The translations under genes were made by a program, and so were the position numbers. The notes beneath the pieces were generated by a model, which worked only from the letters and a program-made list of their open reading frames with translations, did no database searches and was not told where the DNA came from. Of a stretch of 7,579 nt of DNA, positions 1 to 5,610 are shown in pieces. Source of the DNA: Hyphomicrobiales bacterium. Its GTDB lineage: Bacteria; Pseudomonadota; Alphaproteobacteria; Rhizobiales; Beijerinckiaceae. The DNA lies in assembly GCA_947374125.1 (NCBI GenBank), contig CANCAR010000129.1:1-7579 (forward strand), read 5' to 3'. How positions within the stretch are numbered: position 1 is the first letter of the stretch; the number at the start of each line of letters is the position of its first letter.

Positions 1-177
1 GGCGACTATTCGCGCCACCGGTTCAGCTATACTGTGCCGATGCCGGATGTTCAGGCAGGCCGCGTGATGGTTTTGCGGCTGATGGGTGAAATGAACATGA
101 TATCGGCATCAACCCCGGCTGACGGAGCAAGCCCGTCGGAGCCGGAGAACTGGAAACGCTGCGAGCTGACAAGCTAG
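1..177 (+). CDS. C-terminal fragment of an unrecognised protein
   Basis: An open frame enters from the left edge in frame 1 and gives 58 residues before a TAG at 175-177. The readable part starts GDYSRHRFSYTVPMPD, continues through a hydrophobic stretch (VMVLRLMG, about residues 23-30), and ends in a polar, Ser/Pro/Glu-rich tail finishing KRCELTS. I do not recognise the family, and the fragment is too short to assign a function. That it is real is supported by its clean convergent arrangement with folC and by the absence of stops across the whole segment. The stop codon is the first three bases of the palindromic repeat at 175-227, so the last residues may have been changed when that repeat arrived. 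The minus-strand open frames that overlap it look like shadows. Confidence 0.55.
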   Translation, partial: GDYSRHRFSYTVPMPDVQAGRVMVLRLMGEMNMISASTPADGASPSEPENWKRCELTS

Positions 178-227
178 AGCGTGGCGCGCAAAAGTGGAAA
201 CCGGTTTTGCGATAAAGCCATGCTCTA
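175..227. repeat. 53-bp palindromic intergenic repeat, possible bidirectional terminator
   Basis: The outer arms, 175-185 (TAGAGCGTGGC) and 217-227 (GCCATGCTCTA), pair over 11 positions with one G-T wobble. Inside them, CGCAAAA (187-193) pairs with TTTTGCG (205-211). The centre holds the perfect palindrome AAACCGGTTT (198-207). Repeats with an AAGTGG..ACCGGTTTT core flanked by GAGC/GCTC-type arms are, from memory, abundant between genes in Rhizobiales and related Alphaproteobacteria. The element fills the whole gap between two convergent genes, and its two ends are the TAG stop codons of both. A hairpin of this size would be expected to end or stabilise transcripts from both sides, which is inference. 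No second copy was seen in this window. Confidence 0.75.
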
Positions 228-1547
228 ATCCGGCGGCGTGCCATTGGCAGCCAAGATTTCGCCAGCCAGATAGAGCGAACCGGTCATCAAAATCCGTGGC
301 GGGATAGGCCATTTGCGCCCGGCTATTTCACGCAGGGCCGATTCAAAGCTCTCCGATTGGCGGGTCTGCAATCCGGCGCTTTGGGCTAAAGCCGCGACCT
401 CTTCGGCGGGTCGCGCGGCTTTTTGGCTTGGGATGGGTACCGCGATCACCTCTTCGGCTAGGCCACTGAAAGCATGCAGAAAGGCTGCGGAATCTTTGGT
501 ACCCAACATGCCAACAATCATCACCAAAGGTCGCGGATTGCGCCGGTTAAATTCTCGCATGGCTGCTGCCAAAACCTTGCCGCCATCGGGATTATGACCG
601 CCATCGAGCCATAATTCGCCGCCAGCGGGAACATATTGCGTAAGAGAACCATGCGCGAGACGCTGCAAGCGGGCGGGCCAACTGGCGTTTGCTATGCCCT
701 GTTCGAAGGCTGCAACCGGTAAATCACGGAAGCCCGCGGCGCGGAGGGCTGCAATCGCAGTGCCTGCATTGGCTTGCTGGTGGCGTCCGGGTAAGCGCGG
801 CAGGGGAAGGTCGAGGAGGCCGTCTTCGTCTTGGAAAATCAAACGTCCGGCTTCCTCCTGGACATGGAAATGCTGGCCGGATGCGATGACCCTTGCGCCA
901 GCGCGTGCGGCGCGGCGTTCAAGCTCGGCTTCGGCCTCGGGATGCTCTTGTTGCGCCAGAATGGCCGGAATATTGCGTTTGAAAATGCCCGCTTTGGCTG
1001 CGGCGATTTTGGCGAGCGTATCGCCCAGATATTCGGAATGATCCATCGAAATGGGGGTGATCACGGTAGCAAGGGCTGAATCGATGACATTCGTGGCATC
1101 GAATTCGCCGCCAAGGCCGACTTCCAGCAACAACACATCTGCCGGATGTTCTGCAAAAAGCAGAAAGGCGGCTGCGGTTGTCATTTCAAAGACGGTAATC
1201 GCCTGCCCCGCATTGGCTGCTTCGCAGCGCTCAAAGGCATCTACGAGAACCGGTTCGCTCACCAGCCTTCCGCCACCCTGCGCCCCTAACCGGATGCGCT
1301 CATGGAAGCGGACGAGATGGGGCGAGGTGTAGACGTGAACTGATTTACCCGCGGCCTCAAGGATTGAGCGCATAAAGGCAACAGTTGAGCCTTTGCCATT
1401 GGTGCCCGCGACATGGATGACGGGCGGCAGGCGATGGTTCGGGTTGCCCAACGCCTCCAAAAGCTGCGTTAGGCGACCGAGCGATAGATCAATCAGTTTA
1501 GGATGGAGCGCTAAAAAGCGCTCCATCAGAAGGTCGGACGAGGACAT
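225..1547 (-). CDS. folC: Bifunctional dihydrofolate synthase / folylpolyglutamate synthase
   Basis: This cytosolic ATP-dependent ligase makes dihydrofolate from dihydropteroate and glutamate, then extends folates with further glutamates. It belongs to the Mur-ligase-like family. The 440-residue length is normal. Visible motifs are the P-loop GTNGKGS (48-54), TSPHL (74-78) with FHERI following, EVGLGGEFDATN (142-153), SMDHSEYLGDT (167-177), AKAGIFK (184-190) with the lysine that is usually carbamylated, and DGGHNPDG (315-322) at the start of the C-terminal domain. The ATG at 1547 lies 10 bp after the stop of the Rid-family gene, so the two are probably one transcript. No strong Shine-Dalgarno is visible, which fits translational coupling. 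Met8 (position 1526) is an alternative start. The stop codon lies within the palindromic repeat. In many Alphaproteobacteria folC follows trpB-trpA-accD; here it lies on the opposite side, facing away from trp. Confidence 0.95.
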   Translation of the reverse strand: MSSSDLLMERFLALHPKLIDLSLGRLTQLLEALGNPNHRLPPVIHVAGTNGKGSTVAFMRSILEAAGKSVHVYTSPHLVRFHERIRLGAQGGGRLVSEPVLVDAFERCEAANAGQAITVFEMTTAAAFLLFAEHPADVLLLEVGLGGEFDATNVIDSALATVITPISMDHSEYLGDTLAKIAAAKAGIFKRNIPAILAQQEHPEAEAELERRAARAGARVIASGQHFHVQEEAGRLIFQDEDGLLDLPLPRLPGRHQQANAGTAIAALRAAGFRDLPVAAFEQGIANASWPARLQRLAHGSLTQYVPAGGELWLDGGHNPDGGKVLAAAMREFNRRNPRPLVMIVGMLGTKDSAAFLHAFSGLAEEVIAVPIPSQKAARPAEEVAALAQSAGLQTRQSESFESALREIAGRKWPIPPRILMTGSLYLAGEILAANGTPPD

Positions 1548-1557
1548 CAGACGAAAC

Positions 1558-1908
1558 TCAGCGAGCGACCGTCATCATGATTTCGACGGTGTAGATCGGT
1601 GCTGCGAGCTTTGACTCGACCGTTGCGCGCGCGGGCGTTGAACCGGGGACAATCCAAGCATCCCACTCGGCGTTCATCTCAGCGAAAGTCGAAATGTCCG
1701 AGAGCCAGATATTGGTCGACAGAATCTTGGTCTTGTCGGTGCCTGCTTCGGCCAAAATCGCATCGATCTGCTGGAGAATGTCTTTGGTCTGCTCGCCAAC
1801 GCTTTTGCCTTTTGCGGTATCGGCTACCTGGCCAGCGAGATAGACGGTATTGCCGTGAACCACGGCTTTGCTCATGCGGGGACCCGCGCCAATGCGTGTG
1901 ATCGTCAT
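1558..1908 (-). CDS. Rid-family (YjgF/UK114) protein, YoaB-like
   Basis: At 116 residues this is one complete Rid domain. Family members form trimers, and many hydrolyse reactive enamine/imine intermediates released by PLP enzymes such as threonine dehydratase, giving 2-keto acids and ammonia. The conserved arginine (Arg94 in TPARATVE) and glutamate (Glu109 in YTVEI) are 15 residues apart, the same spacing as Arg105 and Glu120 of E. coli RidA, so an active site is plausible. The overall pattern (MTITRI.., QIDAILAEAG, MNAEWDAW near 78-85) resembles E. coli YoaB more than classical RidA, which normally has a GQIP segment where this protein has GQVA. The in vivo substrate is therefore uncertain, and I give no gene symbol. 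The frame stays open upstream to 1995, but I chose the ATG at 1906-1908. It begins the domain exactly as in homologues and has AAAGGA (complement of 1917-1922) eight bases upstream. folC follows after 10 bp. Confidence 0.88.
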   Translation of the reverse strand: MTITRIGAGPRMSKAVVHGNTVYLAGQVADTAKGKSVGEQTKDILQQIDAILAEAGTDKTKILSTNIWLSDISTFAEMNAEWDAWIVPGSTPARATVESKLAAPIYTVEIMMTVAR

Positions 1909-2054
1909 GGTTATGTTCCTTTGTTGCAAGATGGCGCACCGATCCTTCAGCGCGCGCATGGCGTTTGAACTAACGCGCATTCCACCCATACGCAACCCGC
2001 CGGTTGTTGCCGCTTAACCGCTATCGGAGTAGGAAAGGTCTAGGAACCTGACCG

Positions 2055-3038
2055 ATGCAGGACCAGAGGATGGTGACGATGGACCGCGAATACCTTGTTG
2101 AACGCCGCAAGCTGGGACGAAAAGTAACCTTTTGGCGCGCCGTCGCATTTATTATCGTGGTGCTGGCGCTCATCGGGACCGGATTTTATGCAGCTGGCGG
2201 GCCACAGTTAGAGCGGCGGCAGGCGCATATTGCGCGCGTTAAAATTTCCGGCGTCATCACCGGTGATGATGCGACGATTAAGCTTCTGAAAGATGTTCAA
2301 GAAAGCAACGCGAAAGCGGCGCTGATTGTCATTGAAAGCCCAGGCGGGACGGTGACGGGTTCAGAAGCGCTTTATGAAGCGCTGCGCAAGCTGTCGGCGA
2401 AAAAGCCGACGGTGGCGGTGATTGAAGGCATGGCCGCATCGGGTGGCTATATCGCGGCGATGGGAACGGATCATCTGATTGCGCGCGAAACCTCGATTGT
2501 GGGTTCTATCGGCGTCTTATTCCAATATCCGGACGTCGTGCGCATGCTGGATATGATCGGCATCAAGGTGGAATCGATCAAATCCTCTCCGCTCAAAGCG
2601 GCACCGAGCCCCGTTGAATCAGCTACGCCTGAATCGCGTGCGGCAATTGCGGCCTTGGTTAATGCCAACTACGACTGGTTTAAGGAATTGGTGAAGACCC
2701 GCCGCCAGCTGCCGGATTCGCGTGTGGCAGAAGTTTCTGACGGTCGCGTGTTTACGGGCAAGCAAGGTGTTTCCTTGGGGCTGGTGGATGACGTCGGATC
2801 GGAAGACCAAGCCATCGTCTGGCTTGAAAAGGAACGCGGGATAGCCAAAGGCTTACCCGTTCGCGATTGGCATAAAAACGGCATTGCAGAGCAGTGGGGC
2901 TTAACCGAAAGCGCGGTCAAAGTGCTGCGTATGGGGGGGCTTGAACAGATTGCTTTGGCGTTTGAGGCGCTGGGGGAGGTTTCCCGTGTTGAGGTTCTTG
3001 ACGGTATGCTGGTCCTCTGGCACCCTTCAAGACCTTAA
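2055..3038 (+). CDS. sppA: Signal peptide peptidase SppA, short form
   Basis: SppA is a membrane-anchored serine protease of peptidase family S49 that degrades signal peptides left in the inner membrane. This is the single-domain form (327 residues). An N-terminal transmembrane anchor at about 27-47 is preceded by a basic stretch (ERRKLGRK), which suggests that the catalytic domain faces the periplasm. The nucleophile is probably Ser129 in MAASGGYIAA and the general base Lys181 in SSPLKAA. Their 52-residue separation equals that of Ser147 and Lys199 in Bacillus subtilis SppA. ESPGGTVTGSEAL (94-106) and SIVGSIGVL (147-155) are further family motifs. The start is ambiguous. ATG 2055 has AGGA nine bases upstream, while ATG 2079 (Met9, giving MDREYLVERR) has AGAGGA at 2065-2070, eight bases upstream, and I recall homologues starting near there. 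The 146 bp to the divergent Rid gene must hold promoters for both directions, but I see no convincing -35/-10 pair. Confidence 0.93.
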   Translation: MQDQRMVTMDREYLVERRKLGRKVTFWRAVAFIIVVLALIGTGFYAAGGPQLERRQAHIARVKISGVITGDDATIKLLKDVQESNAKAALIVIESPGGTVTGSEALYEALRKLSAKKPTVAVIEGMAASGGYIAAMGTDHLIARETSIVGSIGVLFQYPDVVRMLDMIGIKVESIKSSPLKAAPSPVESATPESRAAIAALVNANYDWFKELVKTRRQLPDSRVAEVSDGRVFTGKQGVSLGLVDDVGSEDQAIVWLEKERGIAKGLPVRDWHKNGIAEQWGLTESAVKVLRMGGLEQIALAFEALGEVSRVEVLDGMLVLWHPSRP

Positions 3039-3088
3039 GCTATAAGGGACACGGTTCGCCTTCGGCGTTTCAATAAAGAAGAAGCAGA

Positions 3089-3382
3089 ATGATCAAATCT
3101 GAACTCGTTCAAAAAATTGCGGATCAATATCCGGAACTTTACCAACGCGACGCAGAAAATGTCGTCAACGCAATTTTGGAAGAGATTGTCGACGCGTTGG
3201 CGCGCGGTGATCGGGTCGAAATCCGCGGGTTCGGTGCCTTCTCCGTGAAAAAGCGGGATGCCCGCTTGGGTCGCAACCCGCGCACCGGTGAACACGTCGC
3301 AGTAGCCGAAAAAGTTGTGCCGGTGTTCAAAGCGGGTAAAGAAATGCGCTTCCGCCTCAATATGGATGCGCCGGGTCGCTAA
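3089..3382 (+). CDS. ihfB: Integration host factor subunit beta
   Basis: IhfB pairs with IhfA to form IHF, the sequence-specific DNA-bending protein used in recombination, replication and promoter architecture. The 97-residue sequence matches the HU/IHF fold along its whole length. It has an N-terminal dimerisation helix pair (MIKSELVQKIA onward), then IRGFGAFSVK (45-54), the DNA-contacting arm GRNPRTGEHV (61-70) with Pro64 at the tip as the expected intercalating proline, and FKAGKEMRFRLN (80-91). Arg46 and Glu44 match the IhfB-type IEIRGFG signature, which favours beta over alpha or HU. A purine-rich AGAAGAAG (3077-3084) precedes the ATG. It lies 50 bp after sppA and 24 bp before lapA, with no clear terminator on either side, so co-transcription is likely. 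An internal promoter before ihfB cannot be excluded. Confidence 0.96.
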   Translation: MIKSELVQKIADQYPELYQRDAENVVNAILEEIVDALARGDRVEIRGFGAFSVKKRDARLGRNPRTGEHVAVAEKVVPVFKAGKEMRFRLNMDAPGR

Positions 3383-3406
3383 CCCGATGGGCGAAAAGGG
3401 GGCGTC

Positions 3407-3742
3407 ATGAAGGCTTTGATGCGCGCCGTTATCCTTGTTCCCCTCGGCATAATCCTGATCGGGTTTGCGCTCGCCAACCATGACCCGGTGACGCTTCGCC
3501 TTGACCCGCTTGGCGTTATTGATCCACCGCTGACCTATCAAATCCCGCTGTTTTTACCGATTTTCATCGCGATTATGATCGGTATCCTCATCGGAGGGAC
3601 CGCGACTTGGTTTTCGGCGGGACGGCATCGCCGCGCAGCGCGGGTTCATTTGCGGGATTTGGAACGCCAGCGCCGCGAGAATGACGAATTAAAGCGCGAA
3701 CGAGAATTGCCGCCGCTGCCGCCCGCTACGCTGATCGGCTGA
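3407..3742 (+). CDS. lapA: LapA-domain (DUF1049) inner-membrane protein
   Basis: This 111-residue protein has the LapA/DUF1049 architecture. One transmembrane helix spans about 6-23 (hydrophobic, ending FALANHDPV). A short loop follows with the typical N-x-x-x-V-x-L-x-L-D-P pattern (NHDPVTLRLDP, 24-34), then a second helix at about 46-70 (IPLFLPIFIAIMIGILIGG). The tail is strongly charged and probably coiled (about 73-100, many Arg and Glu), ending in a proline-rich segment. In E. coli, LapA works with LapB/YciM in controlling lipopolysaccharide synthesis through LpxC turnover; whether the alphaproteobacterial protein does so is less clear. The ATG at 3407 follows AAGGGG (3396-3401) by five bases; Met5 is an alternative start. 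Position directly after ihfB is the usual arrangement. trpF would often follow closely, but here 2.6 kb of other genes intervenes. Confidence 0.85.
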   Translation: MKALMRAVILVPLGIILIGFALANHDPVTLRLDPLGVIDPPLTYQIPLFLPIFIAIMIGILIGGTATWFSAGRHRRAARVHLRDLERQRRENDELKRERELPPLPPATLIG

Positions 3743-3769
3743 GTGTTGGCGGTTTTTACTCGGTTAGAC

Positions 3770-3804
3770 TGGCACTTGAATTTGTGCCATTAAAGTGGTA
3801 CAAA
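3770..3804. promoter_or_regulatory. Candidate HigA operator with three related half-sites
   Basis: Just before the toxin start lies an inverted repeat, TTTGTGCCA (3781-3789) and TGGTACAAA (3796-3804), with a 6-bp spacer; eight of nine positions are symmetric. A further half-site, TGGCAC at 3770-3775, is the exact reverse complement of GTGCCA at 3784-3789, making a second, overlapping inverted repeat. The element ends four bases before the ATG, where an autoregulatory HTH antitoxin would block transcription. The -35/-10 of the promoter itself could not be placed with confidence. Confidence 0.6.
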
Positions 3805-3808
3805 TACC

Positions 3809-4213
3809 ATGAATAAGCGAGCAAAGCAGCCAGAATTCATCGCGTATGAAGGACGAAAGTTCATCATTGAGTGGTATCATGATGCTGCAGGCAAAAGCCA
3901 AGCATTGGCTTTCGCGGAATCGATGGATGAAAGCGATCAACGCAAATTGGCCGTGTTGCTCAAGGCTCTCGGAGATGTGGGTAAGATCAATAACAAAGAG
4001 AAGTTTCGTAACGAAGGCAACAAAATCCACGCGTTTAAGCCTAAACCGCACCGGTTTTTGTCTTTTTTCTTTACGGGTGGAAAAGTGATTATCACCAATG
4101 CTTTTACGAAAAAGCAGGACAAATTACCCGCCACGGAAAAAGAACGCGCGTTGAAATATATGCAGGATTACGAACAAAGAGTTGAGCAAGGAACCTATTA
4201 TGAGCACGCCTGA
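3809..4213 (+). CDS. RelE/ParE-superfamily toxin, HigB/Gp49-like
   Basis: The 134-residue product resembles phage-derived Gp49-like/HigB toxins, which belong to the RelE/ParE fold and usually cleave mRNA on the ribosome. Supporting features are a helical N-terminal half with DQRKLAVLLKALGDVG (43-58), then a positively charged core, KFRNEGNKIHAFKPKPHRF, followed by strand-like FFFTGGKVIITNAFTKK and the C-terminal LPATEKERALKYMQDY helix. This matches the family's order of LR-G-I-x-x-x-K, RF-x-x-F, NAF-KK and P-x-x-E-x-x-x-A. The toxin gene comes first and the HTH antitoxin gene second, overlapping by 14 bases, as in higBA operons. No strong Shine-Dalgarno precedes ATG 3809, and the candidate operator ends four bases upstream. 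Codon use is rich in AAA and AT-ending codons, and local GC is about 44 %, lower than the flanking housekeeping genes, which suggests transfer. Activity and target have not been established. Confidence 0.82.
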   Translation: MNKRAKQPEFIAYEGRKFIIEWYHDAAGKSQALAFAESMDESDQRKLAVLLKALGDVGKINNKEKFRNEGNKIHAFKPKPHRFLSFFFTGGKVIITNAFTKKQDKLPATEKERALKYMQDYEQRVEQGTYYEHA

Positions 4214-4502
4214 GAACGCCGCGTCTACGCTTGATCGCTGGTTGGAGAAGCCGGGCTTCAAAGAGCCGTTTGAAAAAGAATATAAAGATTTTCTGTTATC
4301 GGAACTCGTTCATGCCATCATGGCGGAGGATAACAAATCCGTTCGAGCCCTTGCTGACGAGTTGGGTGTTTCAAAAACAGTGATCCAAAATATTCGCTCA
4401 GGGGAACAGACCGATATGAAGCTCAGCAATTTTCTGAAAATGACCCACGCTTATGGTTTCAAACTGGTGTTAGAAAAAGGCGATCAGCGCATAGCGATTT
4501 AA
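4200..4502 (+). CDS. XRE-family HTH antitoxin, HigA-like
   Basis: This 100-residue protein should neutralise the toxin encoded just upstream and repress their shared promoter. An N-terminal segment (about 1-30, with LDRWLEKPGFKEPFEKEY) is followed by a Cro/C1-type helix-turn-helix at about 47-68. There SVRALADELGVSKTVIQNIR has the expected Ala in helix 1, the Gly-Val-Ser turn and the recognition helix KTVIQNIRSG. The C-terminal LSNFLKMTHAYGFKLVL (75-91) is the strand-like tail common in HigA-type antitoxins. I chose ATG 4200 because AAGGA (4188-4192) lies seven bases upstream; an in-frame TTG at 4182 is unlikely. The start overlaps the toxin's last codons by 14 bases, indicating translational coupling. 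The stop lies 48 bp before the cyclodeaminase-family gene with no terminator visible, so read-through into that gene is possible. Confidence 0.85.
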   Translation: MSTPENAASTLDRWLEKPGFKEPFEKEYKDFLLSELVHAIMAEDNKSVRALADELGVSKTVIQNIRSGEQTDMKLSNFLKMTHAYGFKLVLEKGDQRIAI

Positions 4503-4550
4503 TCGGTTACTCTCTTCATCTTCCCCTTAAAGTTAACAGAGCCCACAACA

Positions 4551-5498
4551 ATGAAAATAATCTCCGCAGCCGAGATTGATGCGGCGCTTGATCCTGTCAC
4601 TTTGGCGGATGCGCTGGCTGACGCGTTTCGGGCCGAGATTGTGGCGCCTGTTCGCCACCATCACGACATTGAACGGCCTGATGCGAATGCGACGCTTCTG
4701 TTAATGCCCGCATGGACCGGGAAAGACGCCAGCGCACCGTTTGTGGGCACAAAGATTGTCACCGTCTATCCCGGCAATGGCGCGAAAGACTTGCCAGCCG
4801 TTATGGGGACCTATCTGCTGTTGAATGGTGCAACGGGGGCGCCCTTGGCCGCGATGGATGGGGCAAGGTTGACCGTATGGCGCACGGCGGCGGCCTCTGC
4901 TTTGGCAGCACGGTATTGCGCGCGGCCTGATGCGGCAAAGATGGTGATGGTGGGCGCAGGTGCTCTCGCCCCCTTTCTGATTAAGGCGCATTGCGCGACA
5001 AGCCCAATTAAAGAAGTGGCGCTTTGGAACCATCGACCCGTTCGGGCGGAAGCGGTGGCCTTGGAATTACGCAAAGAAGGCTATCCCGTCCACGCCGTCG
5101 AAAATCTCGAAGCTGCTGTGCGCGAGGCGGATATAATCTCCTCTGCAACCTTGTCGAGTAAACCCTTAATCCATGGCGCCTGGCTCAAACCTGGCGCGCA
5201 TTTGGATTGCGTCGGCGCGTTCAAACCCTCGATGCGGGAGACGGATGACGAGGCTATCTCGCGTTCGAGCCTGTTTTGTGACACGCGCGGCGGCGCGCTG
5301 AGAGAAGGCGGCGATTACGCCCAGCCGCTTGCTTCGGGCCTCATCAAAGAGAGCGATGTTAAGGCCGACCTGTATGATTTAACCCGCAGCAGACATCGCG
5401 GGCGGGCGAGCCCAAAAGAAATCACCATGTTCAAATCGGTTGGCGCAGCGATTGAGGATTTGGCGGCGGCCATGCTGGTGTGGAAGCGGTTGGGTTAA
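4551..5498 (+). CDS. Ornithine cyclodeaminase / mu-crystallin family protein, probable imine reductase
   Basis: The 315-residue protein covers the whole ornithine cyclodeaminase/mu-crystallin family. Members bind NAD(P) and include ornithine cyclodeaminase, pyrroline-2-carboxylate and ketimine reductases, and some alanine dehydrogenases. Visible motifs are RHHH (35-38), GTKIVTVYPGN (66-76) with conserved Lys68, DGARLTVWRTAAASALAARY (103-122) with Arg111, the dinucleotide-binding glycine motif VGAGALAPF (134-142), LWNH (158-161), and GAHLDCVGAFKPSMRETD (215-232). True ornithine cyclodeaminases, as I recall, have GGD followed by CPGKTE at the last motif, where the Asp (Asp228 in the Pseudomonas putida enzyme) is catalytic. 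Here the matching position is Phe224, so an imine reductase such as pyrroline-2-carboxylate reductase is more likely. The gene follows higA by 48 bp and has only a weak ribosome-binding site. It is the only metabolic gene between the two toxin-antitoxin pairs; its substrate cannot be told from sequence. Confidence 0.88.
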   Translation: MKIISAAEIDAALDPVTLADALADAFRAEIVAPVRHHHDIERPDANATLLLMPAWTGKDASAPFVGTKIVTVYPGNGAKDLPAVMGTYLLLNGATGAPLAAMDGARLTVWRTAAASALAARYCARPDAAKMVMVGAGALAPFLIKAHCATSPIKEVALWNHRPVRAEAVALELRKEGYPVHAVENLEAAVREADIISSATLSSKPLIHGAWLKPGAHLDCVGAFKPSMRETDDEAISRSSLFCDTRGGALREGGDYAQPLASGLIKESDVKADLYDLTRSRHRGRASPKEITMFKSVGAAIEDLAAAMLVWKRLG

Positions 5499-5554
5499 AA
5501 CCGCTCGCACCCAATGGCGCGCTTTGAACGAGCAGCGGACGTTACGAAAATATA

Positions 5555-5592
5555 TTGCGTCGTTTACTCGTTCCATTATAGTTACATGTAAC
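5555..5592 (+). promoter_or_regulatory. Candidate promoter and palindromic operator of the MazEF-type pair
   Basis: A perfect 12-bp palindrome, GTTACATGTAAC, occupies 5581-5592, 18 bases upstream of the antitoxin start. It overlaps the end of a possible -10 element TATAGT (5577-5582), which has a weak -35-like TTGCGT at 5555-5560 with a 16-bp spacer. A further GTTAC half-site lies at 5541-5545, exactly 40 bp upstream of the palindrome's left arm. The placement fits autorepression by the toxin-antitoxin complex. The palindrome is certain; the promoter assignment is tentative. Confidence 0.5.
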
Positions 5593-5610
5593 CGATGATG
5601 GAGCCGTCGT

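Noticed and set aside
313..1332. Several plus-strand open frames within folC
   Set aside because: They overlap a clearly conserved gene on the other strand and their translations are Arg/Ala/Ser-rich with no recognisable domain, so they are shadows.
1909..1995. Extended N-terminus for the Rid-family protein
   Set aside because: The domain starts at the ATG ending at 1908, which has a good ribosome-binding site; the extra 29 residues lie outside the known domain and probably fall in the divergent promoter region.
3050..3073. Small GC hairpin CGCC-TTC-GGCG between sppA and ihfB as a terminator
   Set aside because: The stem is 4 bp with no proper T tract, and the gap to ihfB is only 50 bp within a likely operon.
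3035..3541. 168-codon minus-strand frame across ihfB and lapA
   Set aside because: It lies antisense to two well-supported genes and shows no family features.
3719..3758. Possible terminator after lapA: CCGCC (3719-3723), GGCGG (3748-3752) and a T run
   Set aside because: The stem is only 5 bp with a 24-base loop and starts within lapA; too weak to call.
3760..4509. TCGGTTA found on both sides of the HigBA-like pair (3760-3766 and 4503-4509), as possible target-site duplication
   Set aside because: Seven bases is easily expected by chance and no recombinase or terminal inverted repeats are present.
5501..5540. Possible hairpin after the cyclodeaminase-family gene (CCGCTCG and CGAGCAGCGG)
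   Set aside because: Pairing needs a 3-base bulge and no T run follows, so a terminator is not supported.
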